Positions 1 through 8,768 of a DNA stretch of 42,738 nt are shown here, piece after piece. Within the stretch, counting starts at the first letter, position 1. Every line of letters starts with the position of its first letter. The notes under the pieces are model-generated. The model was not told where the DNA came from and ran no database searches. It worked only from the letters and a program-made list of their open reading frames with translations. This DNA is from Paludibacteraceae bacterium (GTDB taxonomy: Bacteria > Bacteroidota > Bacteroidia > Bacteroidales > Paludibacteraceae). A program made the translations under genes and the position numbers. Location of the stretch: positions 1 through 42,738 of the forward strand of contig JAHDRA010000082.1 in NCBI GenBank assembly GCA_018433525.1, written 5' to 3'.

Positions 1-263
1 AATTTCCTCTGTGTAATGTTGTAAGGTAATAATAATCAAGTAATTGTATCCGTTTCTTTACGTTCTTACACGTTTTGTAAAAATATTGTATTCTATGTTA
101 CTGCTCAAAAATTGGTGTTATTTCTCCGTAATTATTTCCATTATACTCTTAAAACAACTTACCATGCAAGGATAACGTAACGTTAAAGTTTAGTTAAAAA
201 CAGACTGATATTGGTTAGTTTGGCAATCAAATACAGTCGATTAAAATTCTAACATATTGGGCC
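1..263. other. Non-coding AT-rich left edge
   Basis: No open frame of convincing composition and no recognisable RNA gene or hairpin is visible here. It is plain AT-rich DNA preceding the inverted-repeat element that starts at 264. Confidence 0.5.
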
Positions 264-673
264 TTAGTACATGACAAAAAAGTTTAAAAACATTTATATT
301 TTTTATTTTCAGATATTTAATAACGGGGCTTTGCCCCAAACCTCACTCACTTTTTGTCTTGAAACAAAAAAGTGAGCAAAAAAATTAACTTAGTTGAAGC
401 AGCTACGCTCAACATAAATCAGATTTTGTTTTCGCTTAACGCTGCTTTCAAAACTGTGTCCACTTCACTCGAAAAACTTACGCTCGAAAAGCTGAAATCA
501 CCCAAACTCATTCCGACGAAATACGTCGGAACTCAAACAAGGACGATTTTTAAACGCTTTTCTCACTTGTTTTTCGGCTCACCGGACAAAGTCAACCCCA
601 AGAGCTTGGCTTATTTGTTCTGTTTTATTTACAAATATATAAAACAAATGTCTCAATTTTTGTCATGTACTAA
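264..673. mobile_element. MITE-like element with perfect 17-bp terminal inverted repeats
   Basis: The left end TTAGTACATGACAAAAA (264-280) is matched perfectly by its reverse complement at 657-673, and the subterminal bases are also similar (ACATTT plus a T-rich run on both sides). Inside are several short hairpins: GGGGC/GCCCC (325-337), CTCACTTTTTGT against ACAAAAAAGTGAG (346-376) and TTCCGACG/CGTCGGAA (511-531). No transposase is encoded, and the only long frame (GTG at 372, running past the right repeat to 689) has no recognisable domain. No clear target-site duplication was found. The layout fits a non-autonomous transposable element mobilised in trans. A structured repeat of another kind is the alternative. 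Confidence 0.6.
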
Positions 674-973
674 AACTATTTTCATATGAGAACAGTCAGT
701 AGCCTTGACATTCAAAAAATTACATGAAAATCGAGGCATTTGCAAACGTGTGAAAATAAAAATCAAGTTCACAAGCCTTTAGAAATTTACCGTTCCATAC
801 TTCTGAGCACAAATATTACCTTAACTGCATTTAACTTCAACAAAGATGTTAAATATATGGAAACCATCTTTTTGGCTCGAATTTAAAATACAAATTGTTG
901 ACTTGATAAACGCTACGTTTTACCAAGTCAACAATTCTTTAATACAAAAATGGGCTTTTTAAGGCTCTACTAA
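674..973. other. Intergenic stretch with a stem-loop
   Basis: About 300 bases without a gene lie between the inverted-repeat element and the 3' end of the minus-strand outer-membrane gene. The only structure I see is the long stem-loop at 893-936, listed separately. Confidence 0.5.
893..936 (-). terminator. Stem-loop downstream of the outer-membrane protein gene
   Basis: AATTGTTGACTTG (893-905) pairs perfectly with CAAGTCAACAATT (924-936) across an 18-base loop. It lies about 40 bases past the stop of the minus-strand gene ending at 974, so it probably ends that transcript. The U-tract on the minus side is weak (TTTGTATTTT), so it may only be an mRNA-stabilising stem. Confidence 0.45.
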
Positions 974-1633
974 TTAAAACAATTTCCAACCCAACGAAAT
1001 GACAATGGTATTGGCTTGAAAATCATCTACCGTTACATCCTGAATTTTAGTTTGATACATGTCTTTAATCACATTGAATCGGGCATCCAACGTAAATTTT
1101 AAAACATCTACTCCTAAACCGGCTTCCAATCCCAGTTGAGCATTTTTTACATCCTTCTCAAGTTCGGCGGCAGTTATATTCTTCAAATTTTCAAATTTGA
1201 GTGAAGAGCCTGCATTAAAAGTTAATTTTGGTCCGGCAAAAACCCGAACATTGACCATTTTAATCAAATCGATGACTTTGTATCCAACCAGCAAAGGAAC
1301 TTCTATGTTGCTGATGTTTACAACCTTGTCGTAACTTGCGCTTTGATTCTGCGTATCCTGCAGGGTAACGGTATATTCCTTCTTACCCATAGTGTAGAGC
1401 AATTCGGGTTGAAAATAAATTTTCCCAAAATTTAATCGTCCAAATACTCCAAGCTGAAAATTGTTTTTTACGTCTGCTCGAATGGAATCCACATTGTAAT
1501 TACCGGAAGTTACAGAACTCAATTCATTCAATCCGACAGAGGAATTATAACCGGCTTTCACGCCAAAATCAATTTGGCTGAATACCGAAACCGAAAAGAA
1601 AAGCATTACGGCAGAATAAATAAATCTTTTCAT
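974..1633 (-). CDS. Outer-membrane beta-barrel protein (PorT-like family)
   Basis: A 219-residue protein with a signal peptide (MKRFIYSAVMLFFSVSVFSQ) followed directly by IDFGVKAGYNSS, the usual opening of small 8-strand barrels of the Bacteroidetes PorT-like/OMP_b-brl_2 group. The rest alternates hydrophobic and polar residues and ends in ISLGWKLF, an aromatic C-terminal strand typical of barrels inserted by BamA. It is expected in the outer membrane. Ligand and role cannot be read from sequence. It is transcribed alone, leftward, with a stem-loop just beyond the stop. PorT of the type IX system belongs to the same broad fold, but nothing here singles this protein out as PorT. Confidence 0.75.
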   Translation of the reverse strand: MKRFIYSAVMLFFSVSVFSQIDFGVKAGYNSSVGLNELSSVTSGNYNVDSIRADVKNNFQLGVFGRLNFGKIYFQPELLYTMGKKEYTVTLQDTQNQSASYDKVVNISNIEVPLLVGYKVIDLIKMVNVRVFAGPKLTFNAGSSLKFENLKNITAAELEKDVKNAQLGLEAGLGVDVLKFTLDARFNVIKDMYQTKIQDVTVDDFQANTIVISLGWKLF

Positions 1634-1723
1634 AATTTTTTTATTTTAAGAGTTAATAACTTAAAAACAATATATATAACGAAAATAAATTGAAATTCTT
1701 ATTTGCCAATATTTTAATTTCCC

Positions 1724-2644
1724 TCACCAAACTGCCCAAATGGGTTGATGAATTTTCAGATGCTGCGGATTAAACTTTAAATCTGCCGTATCGGGAATTT
1801 GAATTCTGTACGCTTTACCTTTGGGGTTGGTCAGCTTTCGGTCTCTCAACCACATATTAAATTCTTTCAGTTGAAAATAGGTCAAATGATATTGTTTCGC
1901 CCATTCGGTCCAATCTTCAACGGAAGTACTTACAACAATTTCTTTTGTGGGAATATACGGATAAAAATCATCCTTTTTCAATTGATAACCAAAAAGTTTT
2001 GGATTTTCAAAAAACTGTTTCATGGCCAGAATTCTGAAAATATATCGCGAACTTTCGGTTGAAAGCAACATATCGTAGGCATCTTCTACCTGCTGTTTCT
2101 CCTGTTCACCCGAAATTTTTGCCATACCTGCATTATAGGAAGCTGCCACCGTAACCCAACTGTGATATTTTGCATAGGCACTCTTCAAAAATTGGCAGGC
2201 CGCAACAGTAGCCTTTTCCAAGTAATAACGCTCATCAATTTGATCGTTGACTTCCAACCCGTACTGTTCGGCGGTCTTCGGCATTAATTGCCAAATACCG
2301 GCAGCCTGAGCCGGAGAAAAAGCACGCAGATCGAGATTGCTCTCTACAACAGCCAAATATTTAAAATCATCCGGAATACCGTTGTTTTTTAAAATAGGTT
2401 CGATTACGGGGAAAAACCGATTGGCACGCTTCAGCAATAAAATGCTGGTGGAATGGTTATAAGCTATCACCGTCTGTTCTCTATCGTAACGTTCACGCAT
2501 ATCGATTCTTTCCAAAGAAACAGTTTCATTGGCAAAAACAACCTGTTTGGGTATTGGCAGTGCCGTAACCGGATCAATAGCCCACAAAAGGGAATCAATA
2601 AAAATATTAAAACCAAAAAACAAAACAAAAAATTTTCGTATCAT
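1724..2644 (-). CDS. Membrane-associated lytic murein transglycosylase (SLT/MltD-like)
   Basis: A 306-residue periplasmic enzyme that cleaves peptidoglycan glycan strands to 1,6-anhydromuropeptides. The SLT domain spans roughly residues 80-200. The catalytic Glu is in AVVESNLD, followed by the family motifs AAGIWQLMPKTAEQYGL and AASYNAGMAK. The N-terminus is a signal peptide (MIRKFFVLFFGFNIFI). I chose the ATG at 2644 over an in-frame TTG at 2659 because a TAACTTTG promoter element (2677-2670) would put the transcript start almost on the TTG. No LysM repeat is visible after the catalytic domain, unlike classical MltD. The C-terminal 100 residues may be a degenerate binding region. Confidence 0.85.
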   Translation of the reverse strand: MIRKFFVLFFGFNIFIDSLLWAIDPVTALPIPKQVVFANETVSLERIDMRERYDREQTVIAYNHSTSILLLKRANRFFPVIEPILKNNGIPDDFKYLAVVESNLDLRAFSPAQAAGIWQLMPKTAEQYGLEVNDQIDERYYLEKATVAACQFLKSAYAKYHSWVTVAASYNAGMAKISGEQEKQQVEDAYDMLLSTESSRYIFRILAMKQFFENPKLFGYQLKKDDFYPYIPTKEIVVSTSVEDWTEWAKQYHLTYFQLKEFNMWLRDRKLTNPKGKAYRIQIPDTADLKFNPQHLKIHQPIWAVW

Positions 2645-2669
2645 CACAAAATCTTTCAATTAATTGCAG

Positions 2670-2677
2670 CAAAGTTA
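2670..2677 (-). promoter_or_regulatory. Bacteroidetes -7 promoter element (TAACTTTG)
   Basis: It matches TAnnTTTG on the minus strand, 25 bases before the ATG of the lytic transglycosylase. No convincing -33 TTTG was found. Confidence 0.45.
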
Positions 2678-2860
2678 ATAAACCATTTTAAAACTGAAAA
2701 TAAAATGCAAAAAAATGCACTTCGATGCAGAATTTAGTTGGCCATAAAAGAATTGAAAAAATAAAACCTGAAACCAATGAACGACGTCTGAAAATTCTGT
2801 AAGGGGAACTCGAGAAAAACCAATTTTATCAGCGATATACAGAAATTGAAAATTATCATG

Positions 2861-2868
2861 TAAATTTG
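2861..2868 (+). promoter_or_regulatory. -7 promoter element (TAAATTTG) before coaD
   Basis: It matches TAnnTTTG. It gives a leader of about 130 bases before coaD, which contains the small frame at 2892-2999. Confidence 0.35.
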
Positions 2869-2891
2869 CACATAAATAAATTTAATCAAAA

Positions 2892-2999
2892 ATGAATGGA
2901 CATCCCTTGTTGCAAAAAATGGTTTCCTTAGTAGCAAAAAAGTGCGAAATGAGGGCAACTTTCCTTCAACCAAGTTCTTGTCGATTCAAAATAATTTAG
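2892..2999 (+). CDS. Candidate 35-residue leader ORF ahead of coaD
   Basis: The ATG at 2892 opens a 35-codon frame (begins MNGHPLLQKMVSLVAKKC) that stops at TAG 2997-2999, only three bases before the coaD ATG. It starts about 25 bases after the promoter-like TAAATTTG. I do not recognise the peptide. It could be a coupled leader peptide, the decayed end of an older gene, or chance. Confidence 0.2.
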   Translation: MNGHPLLQKMVSLVAKKCEMRATFLQPSSCRFKII

Positions 3000-3002
3000 A
3001 TC

Positions 3003-3455
3003 ATGAAACGAGCCATTTTCCCGGGAACGTTTGACCCATTTACCATTGGACACTACAGCATTGTCAAGCGAGGATTGAAGCTTTTCGATGAGATAATTAT
3101 TGGCATTGGAGTTAATCAGGCAAAAAAAACCTTATTCTCCATCGAAAAGAGGCAGGACATAATAAGTCAAACATTTAAAAATGAGCCAAGAGTGAAGGTT
3201 TCTATTTACGACAGCCTCACAGTGGATTTTGCCCGTTCTGTTGATGCAGGTTTCATACTTCGAGGATTGCGCTCTGTTAGCGATTTTGAATATGAACACA
3301 ATATTGCCGACGCCAACCGAAAAATTTCCGGAATTGAGACAGTCATTCTGTTTACCGATTACGAATATTCGTATATTTCTTCAACGGTGGTGCGAGATTT
3401 AATTGTTTACGGAAAAGATATTTCGATTTTCCTGCCGCCTAATGTAAAAATTTAA
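3003..3455 (+). CDS. coaD: Phosphopantetheine adenylyltransferase
   Basis: CoaD transfers AMP from ATP to 4'-phosphopantetheine, the penultimate step of coenzyme A synthesis in the cytoplasm. The 150-residue length is typical. The nucleotidyltransferase signature is clear: [17 protein letters not shown] at residues 8-24, with TIGH as the (T/H)xGH ATP-binding motif. Further family motifs are [12 protein letters not shown] near residue 89 and the ISSTVVRDL substrate-loop motif near residue 126. It starts three bases after a small upstream frame and is followed by a repeat copy, then the S41 protease, which suggests they are not tightly co-transcribed. Confidence 0.95.
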   Translation: MKRAIFPGTFDPFTIGHYSIVKRGLKLFDEIIIGIGVNQAKKTLFSIEKRQDIISQTFKNEPRVKVSIYDSLTVDFARSVDAGFILRGLRSVSDFEYEHNIADANRKISGIETVILFTDYEYSYISSTVVRDLIVYGKDISIFLPPNVKI

Positions 3456-3569
3456 TAAATTCATTTTCGATCATTTATATTCATTCAAACGAAAAGAAAT
3501 AAAAATAATTTCCCTAAGAATTTTGTTTTCCTACAAAATTCATTCAAGAAAAAAATTAATGACAAACGC

Positions 3570-3667
3570 ATGAAACCCACATGTATTGCATACACAAACA
3601 CGAATAAATATAATATTCAGATATGTGGGTTCCATCAGACCTTTAAAAAATAATTTATATTCTGATG
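3570..3667 (-). repeat. 98-bp double-hairpin interspersed repeat, copy 1 (reverse orientation)
   Basis: Read on the minus strand it runs from CATCAGAATATAAATTATTT to GGGTTTCAT and is nearly identical to copies at 30182, 35126 and 39763. Stem A is CATCAGA/TCTGATG. Stem B is AACCCACATAT against ACATGTGGGTT, with one mismatch unique to this copy. The plus-strand end TCTGATG contains the ATG (3665-3667) that starts the S41 protease. Confidence 0.85.
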
Positions 3668-5317
3668 AAAAAGAAAAAATTCTTCCTGTTCCTCCTAATT
3701 TTTTGCACTCCATTTTTACTTGTGGCTCAGCAAGATAATCAACGTACATTTCGTATCAGCAAAAATCTGAATATTTACAATTCATTGCTGCGTGAGTTGG
3801 ACATGTTTTATGTCGATACCCTGAATTACGACAAACTGATAAAAACTTCTATCGACGAAATGTTGAACACGCTGGATCCTTATACAATTTATCTGCCCGA
3901 AGAAGAAACCGAAGACCTTACCTTTATGACGACAGGCGAATATGCCGGTATTGGTGCACTTATCATGAAAAACGGAAATGAAATTGTTGTTTCCGAAGTT
4001 TATGAAGGCATGCCGGCGCAACGTAACGGTATTCGACCCGGGGACATCATTGTGGAAGTAGATGGGAAAAAAACTGATGGCCTTGCCGTCAACGACGTTA
4101 GCAATTTATTGAGAGGAACTCCCAATAGCCAAATCAACATAAAAATCAAACGGTACGGAGAGAAAAAAATCATCAGCAAAACTTTTCTGCGTGAAAAGAT
4201 TCAAATCAATCCCATTGGCTATGCGGCAGAAGTTGATGACAAAATAGGCTATCTGCTGCTCAACGAATTCACCGAAAACGCAGCGTTGGGAGTAAAATCA
4301 GCTGTAAACGATTTGATAAAAAATCATCATATTGAATCTCTTGTACTCGATTTGCGCAACAACGGAGGCGGATTGGTGAACGAAGCCGTTCAAATTTTGG
4401 GATATTTTCTGCCCAAAGGCACAACAGTGGTTACCACCAAAGGTAAAAACAATATACTCGACAGAATTTATAAAACTCCCACCGAACCTGTTTTTCCCAA
4501 CCTCAAGCTGGCAATCTTGGTCAACCGATCTTCAGCCTCTGCCTCCGAAATTCTTGCCGGAGCCATTCAGGATCTCGATCGCGGTGTAATAGTCGGAGAA
4601 CGTACATTTGGCAAAGGATTGGTTCAAAACATTCGCAACATCAGTTACGGCGGACATTTGAAAGTTACGACAGCAAAATATTACATTCCGAGTGGCAGAT
4701 GCATACAAGCCATCGACTACAGTCATCGTAATGAAGATGGAAGTGTGGGATACGTACCCGACAGCCTGACTTCCGAATTTCTGACAAAAAACGGTCGAAA
4801 AGTTCGCGACGGTGGCGGAATTATCCCCGACAAACAGACCGAAAGTAAAGGAAAATTGAACGTTGCCCACTATATTTTTGCACAAAACCTGTATTTTGAT
4901 TTTGCGACCCGCTACGCCAGTTTACATCCTACTATTGCGTCTCCAAAGGATTTTAAACTTTCTGAAGACGACTTTAACAATTTTGTGGATTACCTGCACG
5001 AAAAGAATTTTACTTACTCATATCAGACCAATAAATATTTTCAGCAACTCTATCAGGTTGCCAAAATAGAAGGCTTAGATTCAATAGCACAATCTGAGTT
5101 TGAAGCATTAAAAACCAAATTAACACCCAATGTAGATGCCGATATTCGGGAAAACAAGGATGAAATTGAGGCATTGCTCAGTCTGGAAATAATTAAAAGA
5201 TACTATTATCAAAAAGGACAAATTGAGTTTTCACTTCGAACTGATGACGATTTGAAAGAAGCAATTCAAATTTTAAAGTCCGAAGAAACCTATCGAAAAA
5301 TTTTGTCGGCCATTTAA
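3665..5317 (+). CDS. S41 family C-terminal processing protease (CtpA-like)
   Basis: A 550-residue periplasmic serine protease. A signal peptide (MKKKKFFLFLLIFCTPFLLV) is followed by an N-terminal helical region, a PDZ domain at about residues 88-172 (GIGALIMKNG, GIRPGDIIVEVDG), and the S41 catalytic core. The core contains LDLRNNGGG, the nucleophile region NRSSASASEILAG near residue 290 and the Lys region GERTFGKGLVQ, giving the Ser-Lys dyad. C-terminal processing proteases trim or degrade periplasmic and lipoprotein substrates. The C-terminal 170 residues are helical and acidic, as in Bacteroidetes homologues. The start codon is the last three bases of the dispersed repeat, and the signal peptide makes any later start unlikely. 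Confidence 0.92.
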   Translation: MKKKKFFLFLLIFCTPFLLVAQQDNQRTFRISKNLNIYNSLLRELDMFYVDTLNYDKLIKTSIDEMLNTLDPYTIYLPEEETEDLTFMTTGEYAGIGALIMKNGNEIVVSEVYEGMPAQRNGIRPGDIIVEVDGKKTDGLAVNDVSNLLRGTPNSQINIKIKRYGEKKIISKTFLREKIQINPIGYAAEVDDKIGYLLLNEFTENAALGVKSAVNDLIKNHHIESLVLDLRNNGGGLVNEAVQILGYFLPKGTTVVTTKGKNNILDRIYKTPTEPVFPNLKLAILVNRSSASASEILAGAIQDLDRGVIVGERTFGKGLVQNIRNISYGGHLKVTTAKYYIPSGRCIQAIDYSHRNEDGSVGYVPDSLTSEFLTKNGRKVRDGGGIIPDKQTESKGKLNVAHYIFAQNLYFDFATRYASLHPTIASPKDFKLSEDDFNNFVDYLHEKNFTYSYQTNKYFQQLYQVAKIEGLDSIAQSEFEALKTKLTPNVDADIRENKDEIEALLSLEIIKRYYYQKGQIEFSLRTDDDLKEAIQILKSEETYRKILSAI

Positions 5318-5410
5318 AAAACAGTTGATATTTTATAAGTTAAGTAAAGGTTTTTGATTGGAAATAAAATATTTTTCCTTCAAAAACCTTCATTTTATAA
5401 ATTTTTATCG

Positions 5411-5418
5411 TACTTTTG
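5411..5418 (+). promoter_or_regulatory. -7 promoter element (TACTTTTG)
   Basis: A perfect TAnnTTTG match 46 bases before ATG 5457. It lies inside the longer frame opened by TTG 5358, so it argues for the internal start of the XRE-cupin gene. Confidence 0.55.
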
Positions 5419-5456
5419 TTCCCGTTTTAAATATGGCAGTTATAACACCTTTTATC

Positions 5457-6029
5457 ATGGAGAAAAAAAATATCGGAGAAAAAATTCTTGCCCTTTGTAA
5501 CAGTAGAAATCTAAGCATTCAAGATTTGGTTGACACCACAGGTTTATCTGAAGTTCAAATTAATAGAGTGATCGAAAGCGAAACTATTCCTTCGCTGGCC
5601 CCACTTATAAAAATTGCACGCGCATTGGGCGTTCGGTTGGGAACTTTTCTTGATGACGCAGAAGAATTGGGACCTGTTGTCCATCGTTCCGGCGAAGTTC
5701 ATCAACCGGCTTCTTTTTCCAGTCAGCTTTCGGATGCCAATTCTCATCTCGATTTTTATGCGTTGGCATCGCGCAAAACCAACCGACACATGGAACCCTT
5801 CTTCATCGATATTCAACCTTCATCGACACACGAACCCATTTTTTCTTCCCACGAAGGAGAAGAATTTATTTTTGTTCTGGAAGGGACAGCAAAAATAGAT
5901 TATGGCAACCAAACTTTTTTCCTCCATCCCGGCGACAGCATTTATTACGACTCTATTATCAACCATCTGGTCAGCTCGGCTGATGAAAAACCGGCCAAAA
6001 TTCTGGCTGTCGTTTACACACCTCTTTAA
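5457..6029 (+). CDS. XRE-family transcriptional regulator with cupin sensor domain
   Basis: A 190-residue cytoplasmic regulator. Residues ~5-65 are a helix-turn-helix of the XRE type (SIQDLVDTTGLSEVQINRVI, then IPSLAPLIKIARALGV). Residues ~110-190 are a cupin_2 barrel (HEGEEFIFVLEGTAKIDYG, then LHPGDSIYYDS) that would bind a small-molecule effector. I start at ATG 5457 because upstream in-frame starts (5358 TTG, 5433 ATG) lie over or immediately after the TACTTTTG promoter element. The acyl-CoA ligase gene lies 103 bases downstream on the same strand. This pairing is common in Bacteroidales and suggests it controls that ligase. Confidence 0.88.
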   Translation: MEKKNIGEKILALCNSRNLSIQDLVDTTGLSEVQINRVIESETIPSLAPLIKIARALGVRLGTFLDDAEELGPVVHRSGEVHQPASFSSQLSDANSHLDFYALASRKTNRHMEPFFIDIQPSSTHEPIFSSHEGEEFIFVLEGTAKIDYGNQTFFLHPGDSIYYDSIINHLVSSADEKPAKILAVVYTPL

Positions 6030-6132
6030 TCTTTTCACCTTGTTGAATTATTGAGAATTTTATTGCTGTTTTTTCCGGTCTGAAAAAATTTTATTTCCAT
6101 CAAGCACCATAAAGCTTTATACAAATCTTATC

Positions 6133-7782
6133 ATGGAATTATTTGAAAAAACCATAGGCGAATGGCTCGAATATTGGGCAAATGAAACTCCCGAGCGTGA
6201 ATACCTTGTTTATGCCGATCGAAATTTGCGTTTCACATGGAAAAGTTTTAACGAACGTGTGGACAATATGGCCAAAGGTTTAATGGCCATCGATGTAAAA
6301 AAAGGGGATCATGTCGGTATTTTCGCTCAAAACGTGCCCGACTGGTTGACTTTTCTTTATGCCTGCGCCAAAATTGGAGCAATAGCCGTAACACTCAATA
6401 CCAGTTGTAAAGAGCACGAACTTGCCTATATTATTGAGAATTCGGACATGCATACATTGTGTATGACAGAAGGCGACAACGGAAATGACTTTATTAAAAC
6501 CATCCATTCGTTGATTCCTGAGCTAAAAACTTCGGAACGCGGAAGACTGAAATCAAACCGCTTTCCTGTTTTGAAAAATGTTGTCTTTATCGGACAGGAA
6601 AAACACAGAGGCATGTACACCACTGCAGAAATTCTGCTTCTTGGAACTTATCAGAATAATGAAGAATATTTTCAACTGAAAAAAACGATCAATTGCCAAG
6701 ATGTGGTCAATATGCAATATACTTCCGGAACTACCGGTTTCCCAAAGGGAGTAATGCTTACCCATCACAACATAACCAACAACGGGTTTTACACAGGAGA
6801 ACACATGAAATTTACCAATGACGACAAACTGTGTATCTGTGTTCCTCTTTTCCACTGTTTTGGCATTGTATTGGCAGTAATGAATTGTCTGACACATGGT
6901 TGTACCCAAGTAATGGTTGAAAAATTTGATGCACTTTTAACGCTGGCTTCTGTTCATAAAGAACGTTGCACGGCACTTTACGGAGTCCCGACTATGTTTA
7001 TCGCCGAGCTGAATCATCCCATGTTTAATTTGTTTGACCTCACTTCATTGCGTACCGGCATTATGGCGGGTGCACTCTGTCCCATAGAACTGATGCGCAA
7101 CGTAAATGAAAAAATGTATATGAACATTACCAGCGTTTACGGACTCACCGAGACATCTCCCGGTATGACGCAAACACGGGTTGATGATTCGTTTGAAGTT
7201 CGCTGTACCACCGTTGGAAGAGAATATGAATTTGTTGAAGTGGCAGTTCTCGATCCAAAAACAGGCGCTCCCTGCCCCGATGGTGTAGAAGGCGAAATGT
7301 GTTGCAAGGGCTACAACGTAATGAAAGGTTACTACAAGAATCCGGAAGCCACCCATCAGGTAATTGATGCCAATGGATTTTTGCATTCAGGCGATTTGGG
7401 AGTCAGGGACAAGAACGGAAATTATCGAATTACGGGACGAATTAAGGATATTATTATTCGAGGTGGCGAAAATATTTCACCCATCGAAGTTGAAGATTTT
7501 CTTTATCAAATGCCCGGAATAAAGGACGTTCAGGTCGTGGCCATTGCTTCCCCGCGTTACGGAGAAGATGTTGCAGCTTTTATTATCAAAAAGGATGGAT
7601 TTGACATTCGGGAAGAAGATGTCAGAGATTTTTGCAAAGATAAAATTGCCCGTTACAAAATTCCGCGTTATGTATTTTTTGTTGATGAATATCCATTGAC
7701 CGGCAGCGGAAAAATACAAAAATTCAAACTGCGCGAAATGGCTTTACAACTCTGCAAGGAAAGAGGAATTGAAATTGTTTGA
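6133..7782 (+). CDS. AMP-dependent acyl-CoA synthetase/ligase
   Basis: A 549-residue cytoplasmic ANL-superfamily enzyme that activates a carboxylic acid with ATP and transfers it to CoA. The P-loop-like motif [18 protein letters not shown] lies near residue 195. The A5 motif [11 protein letters not shown] lies near residue 335. [30 protein letters not shown] (A7-A8, interrupted here only by spacing) lies near 415-445, and the catalytic Lys motif [12 protein letters not shown] is close to the C-terminus. Length and architecture match medium/short-chain fatty acyl-CoA ligases, but the exact substrate cannot be read. It follows the XRE-cupin regulator on the same strand. Confidence 0.92.
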   Translation: MELFEKTIGEWLEYWANETPEREYLVYADRNLRFTWKSFNERVDNMAKGLMAIDVKKGDHVGIFAQNVPDWLTFLYACAKIGAIAVTLNTSCKEHELAYIIENSDMHTLCMTEGDNGNDFIKTIHSLIPELKTSERGRLKSNRFPVLKNVVFIGQEKHRGMYTTAEILLLGTYQNNEEYFQLKKTINCQDVVNMQYTSGTTGFPKGVMLTHHNITNNGFYTGEHMKFTNDDKLCICVPLFHCFGIVLAVMNCLTHGCTQVMVEKFDALLTLASVHKERCTALYGVPTMFIAELNHPMFNLFDLTSLRTGIMAGALCPIELMRNVNEKMYMNITSVYGLTETSPGMTQTRVDDSFEVRCTTVGREYEFVEVAVLDPKTGAPCPDGVEGEMCCKGYNVMKGYYKNPEATHQVIDANGFLHSGDLGVRDKNGNYRITGRIKDIIIRGGENISPIEVEDFLYQMPGIKDVQVVAIASPRYGEDVAAFIIKKDGFDIREEDVRDFCKDKIARYKIPRYVFFVDEYPLTGSGKIQKFKLREMALQLCKERGIEIV

Positions 7783-7805
7783 ACGTAACGGTGAAAATAA
7801 AAATG

Positions 7806-7813
7806 TACCTTTG
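7806..7813 (+). promoter_or_regulatory. -7 promoter element (TACCTTTG)
   Basis: A perfect TAnnTTTG match 27 bases before the methyltransferase ATG at 7841. A TTTG at 7778-7781 could be the -33 box, but the spacing of 24 is slightly long. Confidence 0.5.
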
Positions 7814-7840
7814 TAAGGTTTCTTGATATTTTTTTTCGCA

Positions 7841-8620
7841 ATGAAAAAACTATGGCGTATTTACAGATATTTTTTACATCGTTTTACTACAAGAAACACG
7901 CATGGTTTTGGCGTACATTCTCCATTCCTTTTCCATTTTATTTGTTTTGTTGTTGAAGAAAAAAATCCCTATTATATTTTTTCTTCCATCGAAAATTTGA
8001 GAGATCGCCTCCTCAAAGACAGAACAAAAATACGAATTGAAGATTTCGGTACGGGTAAAAGCAGGACTTCAACCATTGCGACGGTAGTCAACAAATCGGT
8101 AAAATCAAAAAAATACGGTCAACTTTTTTTTCGGATAACACTCCACACCAAAGCGCAATCTGTTCTTGAACTGGGAACTTCACTCGGTATTACAACGGCA
8201 TATCTGGCTGCAGCTTCTTCTCAGCTTCATTGCATAAGTCTGGAAGGGTCCCAAACATTGGCCGACTTGGCAAAAAAAAATTTCCAACAATTGGGACTCA
8301 AAAATATTTCCTTAATCGAAGGAAATATTGATGAAAACTTGGAGAAAGTTCTTGAAAGTACTCCGTCATTCGACTTAATTTTCATTGATGCCAATCATAC
8401 GTCGCAAGCCGTAATAGAATACTTCAACATGTGCCTTGAAAAAATTCACACTCATTCCATAATGCTGGTTGACGATATTTATTGGTCTGCCGATATGCTG
8501 AAAGCCTGGAAATACATCAAACAACATCCAAAAGTAACAGCTACCATCGATTTGTTTGAGACAGGAATCGTATTTTTCGACCCCAATCTATACAAAAAAC
8601 ACTATAAAGTGCGTTACTAA
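7841..8620 (+). CDS. Class I SAM-dependent methyltransferase
   Basis: A 259-residue protein with a Rossmann-type SAM-binding core. The glycine-rich motif I is VLELGTSLGITTAYLAA near residue 110, an acidic residue ends strand 2 (CISLEGS), and FDLIFIDANH (near 180) is the motif seen in O-methyltransferase-3 relatives. The basic N-terminus (KKLWRIYRYFLHRF) resembles the HGFGVHSPF opening common to Bacteroidetes members. The substrate is unknown. I start at ATG 7841 rather than TTG 7823 because the TACCTTTG element lies immediately upstream. It is probably a single-gene unit. Confidence 0.8.
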   Translation: MKKLWRIYRYFLHRFTTRNTHGFGVHSPFLFHFICFVVEEKNPYYIFSSIENLRDRLLKDRTKIRIEDFGTGKSRTSTIATVVNKSVKSKKYGQLFFRITLHTKAQSVLELGTSLGITTAYLAAASSQLHCISLEGSQTLADLAKKNFQQLGLKNISLIEGNIDENLEKVLESTPSFDLIFIDANHTSQAVIEYFNMCLEKIHTHSIMLVDDIYWSADMLKAWKYIKQHPKVTATIDLFETGIVFFDPNLYKKHYKVRY

Positions 8621-8768
8621 ATTGCTATTGCACAAAACATATTAATATATTCGTTCAACAAAAAATCACGAAAAATTGTTATGTGGTCAGATTGCCATTG
8701 AAAAACAAATCAACAAATTAAAAAACAACTGATTTTCAAAACAATAGAAAAAAAAGAAATCAAACGGT

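Noticed and set aside
372..689. 105-codon GTG frame
   Set aside because: It lies inside the inverted-repeat element, runs past its right end, starts with GTG, and has no recognisable domain. The hairpins explain the sequence better.
2734..2973. 79-codon minus-strand frame
   Set aside because: It overlaps the coaD leader in antisense and has the Phe-rich composition of AT-rich non-coding DNA.
8621..8768. Possible cobalamin riboswitch ahead of the adenosyltransferase
   Set aside because: No B12-box-like sequence or suitable fold is visible in this short AT-rich gap.
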